This document shows, one piece after another, positions 14,534-22,432 of a stretch of 33,430 nt of DNA (within the stretch, counting starts at the first letter, position 1; each line of letters starts with the position of its first letter). The DNA is from Paenibacillus_AK sp041641375 (GTDB taxonomy: Bacteria > Bacillota > Bacilli > Paenibacillales > YIM-B00363). The position numbers were made by a program, and so were the translations under genes. The DNA is taken from positions 1 through 33,430 of the forward strand of contig JBEPYM010000023.1 of assembly GCA_041641375.1 (NCBI GenBank), given 5' to 3'. The notes beneath the pieces are model-generated. The model had not been told where the DNA came from. It made no database searches and saw nothing but the letters and a program-made list of their open reading frames with translations.

Positions 14534-15769
14534 ATGTCTACTGAAGCCAAACCGGATGTATGGGACATTTTCTCCAACCGGTTCGTACAAATTATTTTAC
14601 TGTCGGGTTTATTTCTCCAAGCGGGAATCTGGGTTCGTAACTTTGCGATCCTGTTGTTCGTCACCGATATGACGAACGACGATCCCATTGCAGTCTCGTT
14701 GATTTCGGTCGCCGAATTTGCGCCGATTTTCCTGTTCTCGTTTATCGGCGGCACATTTGCCGATCGATGGAAGCCGAAGCGGACGATGATTTGGTGTGAT
14801 ATTCTGAGCGCCGTATCGATATTCGTCGTGCTGCTTACCTTGATGTACGGCTCCTGGCATGCCGTATTCTTTGCGACGCTTGTGTCGTCCATCCTTTCGC
14901 AGTTTTCGCATCCGTCGGGGATGAAGCTGTTCAAGCAACATGTGCCCGAAGCGCTTATTCCGGCCGGGATGTCGCTGTATCAATCGATGTTTGCCATCTT
15001 TATGATTTTGGGCCCGATTCTCGGAACGTGGATCTATTTCCAATTCGGCATTAACACGGCGATCGGTATTATGGGCGTATGCTTCCTGCTTTCGGCAGCC
15101 GTCCTCTTCTTCCTGCCGAATGACCAAGACGTACCTCGCGCCGAACGCGCAAAGCTGTCTCAGGAGATGGCGCTTGGCTTCCGCTATGTTCTCTCGAAGC
15201 CGATTTTCTGGTCGCTGGGCGGCGCCTTCCTCACGGCGGGGCTTGCGCTCGGGCTTGTCAGTCCGATGGGCATCTTCTTCGTTACGGAGCAGCTCGGTCT
15301 TCACAAGGATCAGCTGCAGTGGTTTATGGCGGTGAACGGCTTCGCAATGTTTTTCGGCGGGGCGCTTGCGATCGGATTCTCGCAGCGGATCCCACCGCAG
15401 GTCATGCTACTTACCGGCATGCTGGTTAACGCTTGCGTATTTGCGGTGTTCGGTCTCACCACTGTGACCGCTGTTGCATTGACCGCCCAGTTTTTCTCCG
15501 GGCTGATGATGCCCGCCATCCAAATCTCGATCAATACGATGATTCTCAAAAACACGACCACAGAGTTCGTTGGTCGGGTTAACGGTATCATGACGCCACT
15601 CTTTATGGGAGCGATGGTTGTCATGATGAGCGCCGCGGGTGTACTGAAGTCGGTATTCCCGCTGCCGGTGCTGTATTTTACCGCCTCGGCGCTTTTCATC
15701 CTCGGCGTGCTCTCGATGCTGCCTGCAGCCAGAGCAGCAGCACCGGTGTCCGCCGCTCAAGCCGAATGA
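14534..15769 (+). CDS. MFS exporter, DHA3/EntS-like (MFS_3)
   Basis: A 411-residue protein with about 12 transmembrane segments. It starts MSTEAKPDVWDIFSNRFVQI and has the MFS loop signature FIGGTFADRWKPKRTM at about 73-88. The N-terminal arrangement (FVQIILLSGLFLQAGIWVRNFAI) and the repeated LGPILGTWIY at the middle resemble the drug/siderophore exporters of the DHA3 group. The substrate is unknown. ATG 14534 has AAGGAG eleven bases upstream; the open frame to 14111 runs through the DUF3906-like gene and is not real. A hairpin follows the stop. Confidence 0.88.
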   Translation: MSTEAKPDVWDIFSNRFVQIILLSGLFLQAGIWVRNFAILLFVTDMTNDDPIAVSLISVAEFAPIFLFSFIGGTFADRWKPKRTMIWCDILSAVSIFVVLLTLMYGSWHAVFFATLVSSILSQFSHPSGMKLFKQHVPEALIPAGMSLYQSMFAIFMILGPILGTWIYFQFGINTAIGIMGVCFLLSAAVLFFLPNDQDVPRAERAKLSQEMALGFRYVLSKPIFWSLGGAFLTAGLALGLVSPMGIFFVTEQLGLHKDQLQWFMAVNGFAMFFGGALAIGFSQRIPPQVMLLTGMLVNACVFAVFGLTTVTAVALTAQFFSGLMMPAIQISINTMILKNTTTEFVGRVNGIMTPLFMGAMVVMMSAAGVLKSVFPLPVLYFTASALFILGVLSMLPAARAAAPVSAAQAE

Positions 15770-15783
15770 CTGCCGCAGTGGCT

Positions 15784-15815
15784 AAGCGCTCCCCGCCAAC
15801 AACAGGGGGGCGCTT
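15784..15815 (+). terminator. Hairpin terminator after the MFS exporter gene
   Basis: AAGCGCTCCCC (15784-15794) pairs with GGGGGGCGCTT (15805-15815) with one G-U and a ten-base loop. Only a broken T run follows (CTTCGTCT), so it is likely but not ideal. Confidence 0.6.
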
Positions 15816-15896
15816 CTTCGTCTGCGCAGGAAATCAGCGCCAACCTGTGGTACGATAGAGCTACTGTAACAAATTCCTGGAGAGGGGCGTCCGGAC

Positions 15897-17249
15897 ATGC
15901 TATTGGCCCTCCTGCTGCTATGGTCGGCGGCGCTGTTCCTGATGCTCGCTGATCCGAGATCGCCAGTTCTGCGCTGGCTGGCGGCCGTCTCGTTCTGCGG
16001 CGGCGCCGGTGCGCTTGCAGCTGTGATTGACACGATGCACATGCCGGAGCAGGGCACCGCACTGTACCGGCTTATGGCGGCATCCTCGCTCACCTCATAC
16101 TATGGCGTGCCGTTCAGCTTTCTGCTGTTTGCCCTGCATTACCATCCGGCGACCGCCCGATATGCGAGCCGTACGCTGACCAAGGCGCTCCTGCTCGTTC
16201 CGATTGCAGCCATGTTTTTTCTCCTGCCGCCTTATAACACGATGCACCCGATTTCGTTTCCAATCGTGGCGGCTTGGGCAGTGCCTTCCATACTGGTCGG
16301 CGCAGCGATCATGACGGCCCGCAAGGAACTGCTGCCAATGGCGGAGCGGACGCATCTGTTTGCCTGTATCGCCGTCCTGACTCCGGTGCTCGGAGCGATG
16401 ACGATGAATTACGTGCTGCCCAGCTTCGGTCACCTCCGGATGTGGGTGTATAACCCGTGGATGATCGCGTTCGGCTTTACCGTTTTTTTATTTGCGCTGT
16501 TCACCTACGGCTTTCTTGGCACCCGGCTGCTGGTCGAGCGGCGCAAGCTGGATACGACGCTGCGGGCGATTACGTCGGGAACGGCCATTTTGAACCATGC
16601 GATCAAAAATGATGTCGGAAAAATGAGGCTGTTCGGCGAAAAGATCAAGGGGTATGCGGAGCGTACGGAACAAGAGGAGCTGCGCCAGGACATCGAGTCG
16701 GTGCTTTCTGCGGCACGGCACATTCAGGAGATGATTGTGCGGGTGCATGCGAGAACGCAGGATTTGGCGCTGCAGCCAAGCCCTTGCGAGGCGTCTGCGA
16801 TCGCCAGAGAGGCTGTGGCGGAGCTGTCCCCCCGGATGGAGGGGCAGCAGGTCCGGCTTCAGCTGCGAACGCCCGAAACGCCGTTTCCCGTGCTTTGGGA
16901 TGCCGCACAGGTGAAGGAAGCGCTCACGAATGTGATCGTGAATGCGCTGGAAGCGATGCCGCAAGGCGGAGAGCTGTCCGTGTCCGTCTATGAGACGAAA
17001 CGGGAGATCATCATGGAAACGAAAGATACGGGACCGGGGATGGAAAGCAGAAAGCTGTCGCAGGCGATGGAGCCGTTCTACACGACAAAAGCCGGGTCCG
17101 GGCTTAATTTCGGTTTGGGGCTGTCCTATGCGTATGCCGTCATGCGCAAGCATCGGGGGTCGCTGCAAATCCGCAGCGCACCCGGCCAAGGGACGTCCGT
17201 CTTTCTTGCCTTTCCGAAACGAAGCCCAAGGAGGCCGAATTCTATATGA
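15897..17249 (+). CDS. Sensor histidine kinase with 7-TM-like N-terminus
   Basis: 450 residues. About seven hydrophobic segments fill 1-210, then a phosphoacceptor helix with ITSGTAILNHAIKNDVGKMR (candidate His234, followed by Ile-Lys-Asn-Asp rather than the common HELR/HEIR). The HATPase domain follows: N box NVIVNALEAM (345-354), G1 DTGPGM (377-382), F-like EPFYTTK, G2 GLGLSYA (406-412). It phosphorylates the co-transcribed response regulator, whose ATG overlaps its stop (ATGA, 17246-17249). The stimulus is unknown, but a membrane-embedded sensor without an extracellular loop domain suggests a membrane or lipid-soluble cue. GAGAGGGG lies ten bases before the ATG. Confidence 0.92.
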   Translation: MLLALLLLWSAALFLMLADPRSPVLRWLAAVSFCGGAGALAAVIDTMHMPEQGTALYRLMAASSLTSYYGVPFSFLLFALHYHPATARYASRTLTKALLLVPIAAMFFLLPPYNTMHPISFPIVAAWAVPSILVGAAIMTARKELLPMAERTHLFACIAVLTPVLGAMTMNYVLPSFGHLRMWVYNPWMIAFGFTVFLFALFTYGFLGTRLLVERRKLDTTLRAITSGTAILNHAIKNDVGKMRLFGEKIKGYAERTEQEELRQDIESVLSAARHIQEMIVRVHARTQDLALQPSPCEASAIAREAVAELSPRMEGQQVRLQLRTPETPFPVLWDAAQVKEALTNVIVNALEAMPQGGELSVSVYETKREIIMETKDTGPGMESRKLSQAMEPFYTTKAGSGLNFGLGLSYAYAVMRKHRGSLQIRSAPGQGTSVFLAFPKRSPRRPNSI

Positions 17250-17941
17250 ATGAACCGATTCGGATCTGGATTGTGGAAGACGATCCGGACTGGCTGAGAG
17301 GGCTTGCCGCCTATCTGAACGGTCAGCCCGATCTTGCCGTCACTGCAAGGTTTGGTACGCCGGAGACCGTACGGCAGCGCATGGCTTCAGGGCCGTACGA
17401 CGCCGATGTCGTACTGATGGACATCATGCTCCAGGATCGGCCGGAGGGTGTCGTGCTGGCGGAAGAAGCAGCGCTAGCGACCGGCGCACGTGTCATCATG
17501 CTGACCTCGATGGAAGAGAAGGACCTTATTTTCCGCGCCTTCCAGGCGGGAGCGATCGATTATCAGGTGAAGGCGAGCTTCGAGAATCTGCCGGAGGCGA
17601 TTCGGGCTGCATTTCGGAAGGCGGCGCCGATCTCGCCCGCCGCCGCCGAGAAGCTGCGCGAGGAATTCCGCAGACTTCGCAATCTGGAGCGGGAGTTTCA
17701 GGCGAAGGAAGTGAAGAGCCTGGTGACCGCCTCCGAGCTGCAGCTGCTGCACATGGTCGATCAGGGCTATACTCAGTCACAGATCGCTGACAAGCTGGTC
17801 ATTTCGATTCGCACGGTCAAAAACCATATCGGCAACGTGCTCAAGAAGCTCGGGCTGTCGTCCAGCAAGGAAGCGGCCGACAAGCTCAAGCAGCTCGGCG
17901 TGCTTCCTTCGGACAAGGATGAACAGCGTCACCAGCGATAA
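17246..17941 (+). CDS. NarL/FixJ-type response regulator
   Basis: 231 residues. The receiver domain (about 5-125) has acidic pocket EDD at 11-13, phosphoacceptor Asp59 in VVLMDIML, Thr87 in MLTS and Lys109 in YQVKAS. A linker rich in charged helix (about 128-158) follows, then a LuxR-type HTH (about 160-210, LVISIRTVKNHIGNVLKKLG). The HTH lacks the usual LTPRE opening and has VTASELQLLHMVDQGYTQSQ instead. It forms an operon with the kinase through a four-base overlap. Its last 13 bases overlap the end of a convergent lipoprotein gene. Targets are unknown; the adjacent phosphatase operon is a possibility only by proximity. Confidence 0.94.
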   Translation: MNEPIRIWIVEDDPDWLRGLAAYLNGQPDLAVTARFGTPETVRQRMASGPYDADVVLMDIMLQDRPEGVVLAEEAALATGARVIMLTSMEEKDLIFRAFQAGAIDYQVKASFENLPEAIRAAFRKAAPISPAAAEKLREEFRRLRNLEREFQAKEVKSLVTASELQLLHMVDQGYTQSQIADKLVISIRTVKNHIGNVLKKLGLSSSKEAADKLKQLGVLPSDKDEQRHQR

Positions 17942-18279
17942 TAGCCGTTGCGTCCGTCGAGACTTTTGCCAACATATACGGTGACCTGATTCACTCTCGG
18001 GTAGATGCGGTCCGGGCGGCGCCCGTCATGATTGCTGAATTCGCTCAGCGGCAGCGAGGATTTGCCTCTTGGCAGCACCTCGCGGTGGAGCGTATAACCG
18101 CCGTTAATGACGACGGTCACATCCTCCCACAGAAAGGCGTCGCCGTTGGAAATCAGAATATGCCGATCCGTAAACTGAATGTCGGCAACAAGCGGATACA
18201 CGTCATCCTTCGCGTTGGAGCAGCCTGTAAGGACAGCAAGCATCAACAGCAGGGCCGTTATGCGAATGAGGCTGGTCAT
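17929..18279 (-). CDS. Small lipoprotein, last gene of the phosphatase operon
   Basis: 116 residues. A classic lipoprotein signal (MTSLIRITALLLMLAVLTGC, lipobox LTGC with Cys20) precedes a small beta-rich domain with DVYPLVADIQFTDRHILISN and VNQVTVYVGKSLDGRNGYYR near the end. It should be anchored to the outer face of the membrane. Its ATG overlaps the stop of the pseudo-phosphatase gene (18276-18279), so it belongs to the same operon. I recognise no family. The 3' end overlaps the response regulator gene on the other strand by 13 bases. Confidence 0.82.
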   Translation of the reverse strand: MTSLIRITALLLMLAVLTGCSNAKDDVYPLVADIQFTDRHILISNGDAFLWEDVTVVINGGYTLHREVLPRGKSSLPLSEFSNHDGRRPDRIYPRVNQVTVYVGKSLDGRNGYYRW

Positions 18280-19688
18280 GGCGTTCCCTTCTTTCCTGTG
18301 CCTGCGGTCAGCTGCAAATCAAACATCAGATTGCCGGATTTCGGATGGCTGCGGTGAACCTCCACCGCGACTGTATTGGTTCCCCGGCGCAGCTTGTCAA
18401 CGTGATCATTCATATCGACGAGCTGGTATAGATGAAGCTCGCCCGGCTCTGCCAGTAAATGCGGCTTCAGGAGTCCGGTACGTATGCCGTCGCGCGCAAT
18501 TTCATATCCGTTCATGTACATCGAAAAGCCGTCCTCGTACAAAATATGGAGCTCCAGACTGTCGAACTTTTCCGGATCCTCATTCAGCTCGAACGTTCGC
18601 CGGAAATAAGCTGACGCCGTGCTCGAATCGACAGGCAGCACAGTACGCAGCATCCTGCGTTCCTGGTTACGCGCCGAGTGGCCAAGCGGTCCGCGGCCGC
18701 TGCGCCAATCGCGATCGTCGAACGACGGGCTGCGCCAATCCGATGGCGGCACCGCCTTCAGCTCGCCGACGCTCGGATGCTCCCCCGTTACATCGAAGCC
18801 GGGCTGTACGCGCTCCTCAATACCTTCGGCGCCGCTCCGATATCGCCACAGCGATTGAATGCCGATCAGCGTACGCTCTTCCCGCAAGGCAGCCTGGCGT
18901 GTCCGCTTCCGATCGACGACAAGCTGGTCAAGCGCCACACCTTTGCGGTTCGTAGCCGCCGCGACCAGCCTTTCCTTGTCGGCTCGCAGCACAATGCCAT
19001 ACGGCTCCTCGGGCCGGTGAGGCATGCTCCAGCGTCCCCACTTGCCGCCCTCTATCGGCTCCAGATCGGCCGGCAGCTGCTCAAGCGATTCCAGCTGCAC
19101 GTATACGCCTTGCTCCGTCACCACGGCAGCCACTCCGGAGCGGGCGATTCGCTGCCATGACTCCGCATCGCGGAAGCCGTCCTGCATAAACACTAGGAAC
19201 AGCCGCTGCTCCGCTCGGGCGCGTTCTGCCTCCAGCCAGGTCAGCTGGCGAGCCAAATCCGCCTTATCCGCATTCGCGTGCAGGAACACGAGACGCGCAT
19301 CGACCATATCGATCGCATAGACCGTGCGCCCGAAGCCCGGCAGCATATCGGAGGGCACCATCGTAAAAGCGGAGGCGAAGCCAGCCCGTCCACTTGCCTC
19401 CACATCGGCAACGGGAAACATTCGCGGCGTCGGGATCGTGCTGCCGAGCATGCTTCGAAGCGCATGCTCCGGCGCCGCGAACGACTCCGCCTCGGGATTG
19501 CTCCGACGCCAAGCCGCCGCTTCGGCAGGCGCCAAGGCCAGCGCAGCCGGCAAATAGCTGAAGCGCAAGCCCGGCTGTACCTCCGCGCCTGCCAAGTAGC
19601 CGCGCGTCGGCACATTGGACCAGGCAAACGAGCTGCCGATTAACACGAGCAGCGCTAACAATCCATAGCTGAGCTTGTATCTTTTCAT
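18276..19688 (-). CDS. Membrane-anchored, apparently inactive metallophosphatase-like protein
   Basis: 470 residues from ATG 19688 (eight bases from AAGGAG; the ATG at 19694 is too close). An N-terminal membrane or signal segment (5-24) is followed by a region (about 85-260) whose layout follows purple-acid-phosphatase-type enzymes: TVYAIDMVDARLVFLHAN for the usual Y-x-F-D-Y-G-N strand, QLTWLEAERARAEQRLFLVF for the helix-strand before the HHP motif, and VAAVVTEQGVYVQLES where GHxH should be. The metal-binding motifs are missing: MQDG for HHP, TEQG for GHxH, and no GNHE. The C-terminal 150 residues (DWRSPSFDDRDWRSGRGPLG ... FRRTFELN ... YMNGYEIARDG) look like the galactose-binding-like domain found on secreted phosphatases. 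Pseudoenzyme status is my inference. Confidence 0.7.
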   Translation of the reverse strand: MKRYKLSYGLLALLVLIGSSFAWSNVPTRGYLAGAEVQPGLRFSYLPAALALAPAEAAAWRRSNPEAESFAAPEHALRSMLGSTIPTPRMFPVADVEASGRAGFASAFTMVPSDMLPGFGRTVYAIDMVDARLVFLHANADKADLARQLTWLEAERARAEQRLFLVFMQDGFRDAESWQRIARSGVAAVVTEQGVYVQLESLEQLPADLEPIEGGKWGRWSMPHRPEEPYGIVLRADKERLVAAATNRKGVALDQLVVDRKRTRQAALREERTLIGIQSLWRYRSGAEGIEERVQPGFDVTGEHPSVGELKAVPPSDWRSPSFDDRDWRSGRGPLGHSARNQERRMLRTVLPVDSSTASAYFRRTFELNEDPEKFDSLELHILYEDGFSMYMNGYEIARDGIRTGLLKPHLLAEPGELHLYQLVDMNDHVDKLRRGTNTVAVEVHRSHPKSGNLMFDLQLTAGTGKKGTP

Positions 19689-19700
19689 TATCATCTCTCC

Positions 19701-20075
19701 TTAAGGCATCGCCGGATGCCAGCCGAGCAGCGCGTGGTAGACTGGCGGCCATAGCGCCAGCAGCACAAGCGCAAAGCCGGCTGCAAACCCGTATGACCAG
19801 CGTCGCACCGAAATATCGCGCTGCCGAAGCGCCAGCCAGCCGATCAGCCATCCGCCCAGCCAGCCGATCAGCCCGGCTGTCTGCTTCCCGGCATATGGGC
19901 CGATCCCCCACCAGCCGGGCATCCATACGCCCAGCTTGAGCATCGCCGCATTCGCCTCGAGCGGATTCGCCACGCTCCACCAATGAGCGGCAGTCATCGC
20001 CGCACATCCAAGCCATACCCCGCATAATGCCGCCGCAATTTCACCTGTTTTCGCCGGTTGCTTGTCACGCATCAT
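19701..20075 (-). CDS. Small membrane protein of the phosphatase operon (124 residues)
   Basis: Begins MMRDKQPAKTGEIAAALCGV at ATG 20075, two bases after the stop of the preceding gene, with AGGATGG upstream (ATG 20072 is an alternative). Three to four hydrophobic segments: about 10-32 (ALCGVWLGCAAMTAAHWW), 63-83 (GLIGWLGGWLIGWLAL) and 92-115 (YGFAAGFALVLLALWPPVYH). It is rich in Trp and Gly. I recognise no family. The frame continues far upstream but overlaps the next gene. It lies six bases before the AAGGAG region of the pseudo-phosphatase gene. Confidence 0.72.
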   Translation of the reverse strand: MMRDKQPAKTGEIAAALCGVWLGCAAMTAAHWWSVANPLEANAAMLKLGVWMPGWWGIGPYAGKQTAGLIGWLGGWLIGWLALRQRDISVRRWSYGFAAGFALVLLALWPPVYHALLGWHPAMP

Positions 20076-20077
20076 GT

Positions 20078-20641
20078 TTACACCATCCTGATCTTCGTAA
20101 TGCCAATCCCGAATGCAAACCCGACAAGCATACAAATCCACATCAGTGTGATAAGCAGTCCGACGAGCTGCCCGAGCTCCGAGCCATGATCGAAGCGGTC
20201 TCGAAACCTTCGTACCAGGAAGGAAGCGGCAATCCCGAGCGGAAGGGGCAGCAGTGAGACGAATTCCTTGAACTCCATGCCAATCGTATGAATGGAAGGC
20301 TGATGGTGCAGAAGCCACTGCTGTACACCGTCCGGCGCGCGATAGCCGATATAGAGCCAATTGCCGAATACGATGGTGAACAGCACGAGCACATTCGTCA
20401 GCAGCAGCGTTAGCTCGAGCCTGGAGGCGCTGCCCTCCTTGCCGCGCATGAGCGGGAACGCCTGATGCAGCAGCTGGCAGCTAAGAATGAAGGTGAGCGT
20501 AGCGCCAAGCCCGTGCAGCACGGACACGAGCGGCTTGGAGCTAACGCCCATCGCATTGACGACCGGAATCGCGAGAAAAAGAACGGCGGCAGCGCAAGCC
20601 TGCGCCACCGCCAAGTCCTTCGCCTGAAACAAGGGCTTCAT
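20078..20641 (-). CDS. Multi-pass membrane protein of the phosphatase operon (187 residues)
   Basis: MKPLFQAKDLAVAQACAAAV begins one base after the metallophosphatase stop (TAA-G-ATG) without its own clear ribosome site, so it is probably translated by reinitiation. Five hydrophobic segments at about 11-31, 38-62, 76-97, 128-144 and 155-180. Histidines occur at or between membrane segments (VLHGLGATLTF, CQLLHQAF, WLLHHQPSIHTIGMEFKEF), which could bind haem or metal, but I see no known cytochrome signature. The family is not recognised. Tight packing argues for joint function with the secreted phosphatase. Confidence 0.78.
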   Translation of the reverse strand: MKPLFQAKDLAVAQACAAAVLFLAIPVVNAMGVSSKPLVSVLHGLGATLTFILSCQLLHQAFPLMRGKEGSASRLELTLLLTNVLVLFTIVFGNWLYIGYRAPDGVQQWLLHHQPSIHTIGMEFKEFVSLLPLPLGIAASFLVRRFRDRFDHGSELGQLVGLLITLMWICMLVGFAFGIGITKIRMV

Positions 20642-20642
20642 C

Positions 20643-22211
20643 TTACTCGTACGTAATCGTCAGTCTCGGGCGCTGAGATGCGGTAGCCGCCTCGCGCGAG
20701 CTGAAGTCGAAGCCGTCTGTGCTGGACGAATTCAGGATGATTAGGCCGTTGTTGGAGCTTGGGGTATTGATCCACTTCTGGACAAGCGCGATGCCGCTTG
20801 CGTTCAAGCTGAACGTCTTCGTGCCTGTTGTGCCGGTCATCGTGCCGAGCACGGTGGAGCCGCGGTCGCTTGATCCGTTCCCGCCTGCAACCTCCCAGTT
20901 CGAGCCGCTTGCAAACACGTTCCAGGTGGAGCCGCTTTGCGAGAATGCACGCTTCATCTCGTATATATTGTACGTATGATTGGATGCATCGACTACGTTC
21001 ACCGTAATGCTGGCCGAAACGACCTTCTTGGTGGTTGCAATTGAGGATGTATCCCAACGGATCAGGATGTTCTTGTCATACGTCGAACCGTTCGGGTCGT
21101 CGCCGTCAACCATGAGCGTTGTTGCCGAACCATATGCGGTTGTTGCGTTGTTTTGGGAAATATAGGTGTCCTTCGTGCCTGCGTAGCTGGAGCTCGGATA
21201 GACGCCGTCCTGGAAGTGCACCGTCGTTTGTGGTGCTGGCGCTGTACCAGCGGACGTCGTGAACGAGTCGATCTGGTTGTTGCTGTCGTCATACACCTTG
21301 TATGTAACATTGCCGTCTGCAACATCGACCACCATGTAGTGGAATTTGCCGATCGGTCCGACGTTGACGTTGCGCGAATCCTTATTCGAGGTCGTCAGCG
21401 GCGCGCCTGCACCGCCGAGCGTGAGCTGGTAAATGCTGCGCTCGAACGTTTTGCCGTTGCCGTTGAAGGTGCTGTTGATTTGACGGCGGTTGTAGTTGTG
21501 CTCATGACCTACAAAAACAGCCGTTACATTGTTGTTGTCAAGCATATCCCAGAACGCATCGCGCTCGGCCGGGTTGCCGTCCAGCGAATTTCCGTAATGT
21601 GCACCAATCGGATAAGCGGGTACATGGAACTGGACAAAATGATGCGTTTTGCCGCTGTTTTTGATCAAATTCTCGACCCAGGTGCGCTGTGCGGATGTGA
21701 TGATATATTTGCCGTTCGCATCCTTGCGGTTGGAGTTCACCGTAATAAAACGCGCGTTGCCATAGTCGAAATAATAAGCGGAGCGCTGATAGCCGCTCAG
21801 CTGCTCATTCGGCAGGTAATCGAACACGCGGCTGAAAATCGTCTCGTTATTCTCGTGATTGCCTAGGGAAGGATAATACATGTTGATCGGGTAGTAATCG
21901 TCAACGACGTTCTTCCATTGAATTAGCTCATTCTCCACATTGGAGCCGCCGTACACCTGGTCGCCGGTGAACAGAATAAAAGCCGGCTGTGTCGACAGGT
22001 TTTTCACCTTCGAAAGCAAATTCCGCATTGCAGTTTCGTTAATGCCGGAAGAAGATCCGCGGCTGTCGCCCATGACAATGAAGCGAAACGAGGTTGTGGC
22101 TGCGCTGGCGCTGTTCTCCGTCTTGACGGTGAATAGGCCGAGCAGGGTGAGAGTCATGCTGACTGACAGGAAGAGGGCGATCCATTTCTTACGTAGCAAA
22201 GCGCGGAACAT
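20643..22211 (-). CDS. Secreted calcineurin-like metallophosphatase with C-terminal DNRLRE/CBM96-type domain
   Basis: 522 residues from ATG 22211, six bases from GGGAGG (ATG 22217 touches the site). Signal peptide 1-37 with a cleavage-like SASA-AT. The catalytic domain (about 40-310) carries every metal motif: GDSRG (48-52), GDQVYGG (83-89), GNHE (117-120), FHVPAYP with His196, and GHEHNYNR (235-242), as in purple-acid-phosphatase-type enzymes. A C-terminal module (about 330-522; DTYISQNNATTAYGSATTL ... ILIRWDTSSI ... RPRLTITYE) matches DNRLRE/CBM96-type beta domains thought to bind polysaccharide or the wall. It is likely an extracellular phosphomonoesterase or diesterase. First gene of a five-gene operon behind PhoP-like repeats (22268-22317). 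Confidence 0.9.
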   Translation of the reverse strand: MFRALLRKKWIALFLSVSMTLTLLGLFTVKTENSASAATTSFRFIVMGDSRGSSSGINETAMRNLLSKVKNLSTQPAFILFTGDQVYGGSNVENELIQWKNVVDDYYPINMYYPSLGNHENNETIFSRVFDYLPNEQLSGYQRSAYYFDYGNARFITVNSNRKDANGKYIITSAQRTWVENLIKNSGKTHHFVQFHVPAYPIGAHYGNSLDGNPAERDAFWDMLDNNNVTAVFVGHEHNYNRRQINSTFNGNGKTFERSIYQLTLGGAGAPLTTSNKDSRNVNVGPIGKFHYMVVDVADGNVTYKVYDDSNNQIDSFTTSAGTAPAPQTTVHFQDGVYPSSSYAGTKDTYISQNNATTAYGSATTLMVDGDDPNGSTYDKNILIRWDTSSIATTKKVVSASITVNVVDASNHTYNIYEMKRAFSQSGSTWNVFASGSNWEVAGGNGSSDRGSTVLGTMTGTTGTKTFSLNASGIALVQKWINTPSSNNGLIILNSSSTDGFDFSSREAATASQRPRLTITYE

Positions 22212-22239
22212 AAACATCCTCCCAATATCCGAATTTGTC

Positions 22240-22257
22240 CGGCGGCGATACCGCCAT
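22240..22257 (-). other. Leader hairpin before the metallophosphatase gene
   Basis: On the minus strand GGCGG-TATCG-CCGCC is a compact GC-rich stem in the 5' leader, about 30 bases upstream of the start codon. It could stabilise the mRNA. There is no T run. Confidence 0.4.
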
Positions 22258-22267
22258 TTGCTAACTA

Positions 22268-22317
22268 TCGCTTGAAAGTGTAAACGCAGTGTTAAATGGA
22301 CATGAAGATAATATTAA
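22268..22317 (-). promoter_or_regulatory. PhoP-box-like array upstream of the metallophosphatase operon
   Basis: Read leftward from 22317, six-base elements recur every 11 bp: TTAATA, N5, TTCATG, N5, TTAACA (22295-22290), N5, TTTACA (22284-22279), N5, AAGCGA. The middle two match the Bacillus PhoP repeat TT(A/T/C)ACA perfectly, and the outer ones partly. The array ends about 57 bases upstream of the start codon, where PhoP~P-activated promoters carry it. This implies induction of the operon by phosphate starvation. Confidence 0.6.
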
Positions 22318-22341
22318 ACTTTATTTGACAGTTGGTTAACA
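22314..22341 (+). promoter_or_regulatory. Second PhoP-like repeat set facing the divergent gene
   Basis: On the + strand TTAAAC (22314), TTGACA (22325-22330) and TTAACA (22336-22341) are again spaced by 11 bp. This could be a divergent PhoP box for the YwaF-like gene, or part of one extended site covering the whole intergenic region. I see no convincing -10 downstream. Confidence 0.4.
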
Positions 22342-22432
22342 GTACCAGAGAAAGATAGGACTTTAATGTTTTTTGAAAAAGGGTCAAAATAGAGAGAAGC
22401 AGCTCGCTTGCGACAGAACGAAGAAAAAAGGG

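Noticed and set aside
18619..19160. Rightward ORFs of 79-160 residues
   Set aside because: Shadows of the phosphatase-like gene on the other strand; no ribosome sites and Arg/Ala/Ser-rich content typical of antisense frames in GC-rich DNA.
19701..20360. 219-residue version of the small membrane protein
   Set aside because: The first 95 residues overlap the upstream membrane protein gene in another frame; ATG 20075 directly follows that gene's stop.
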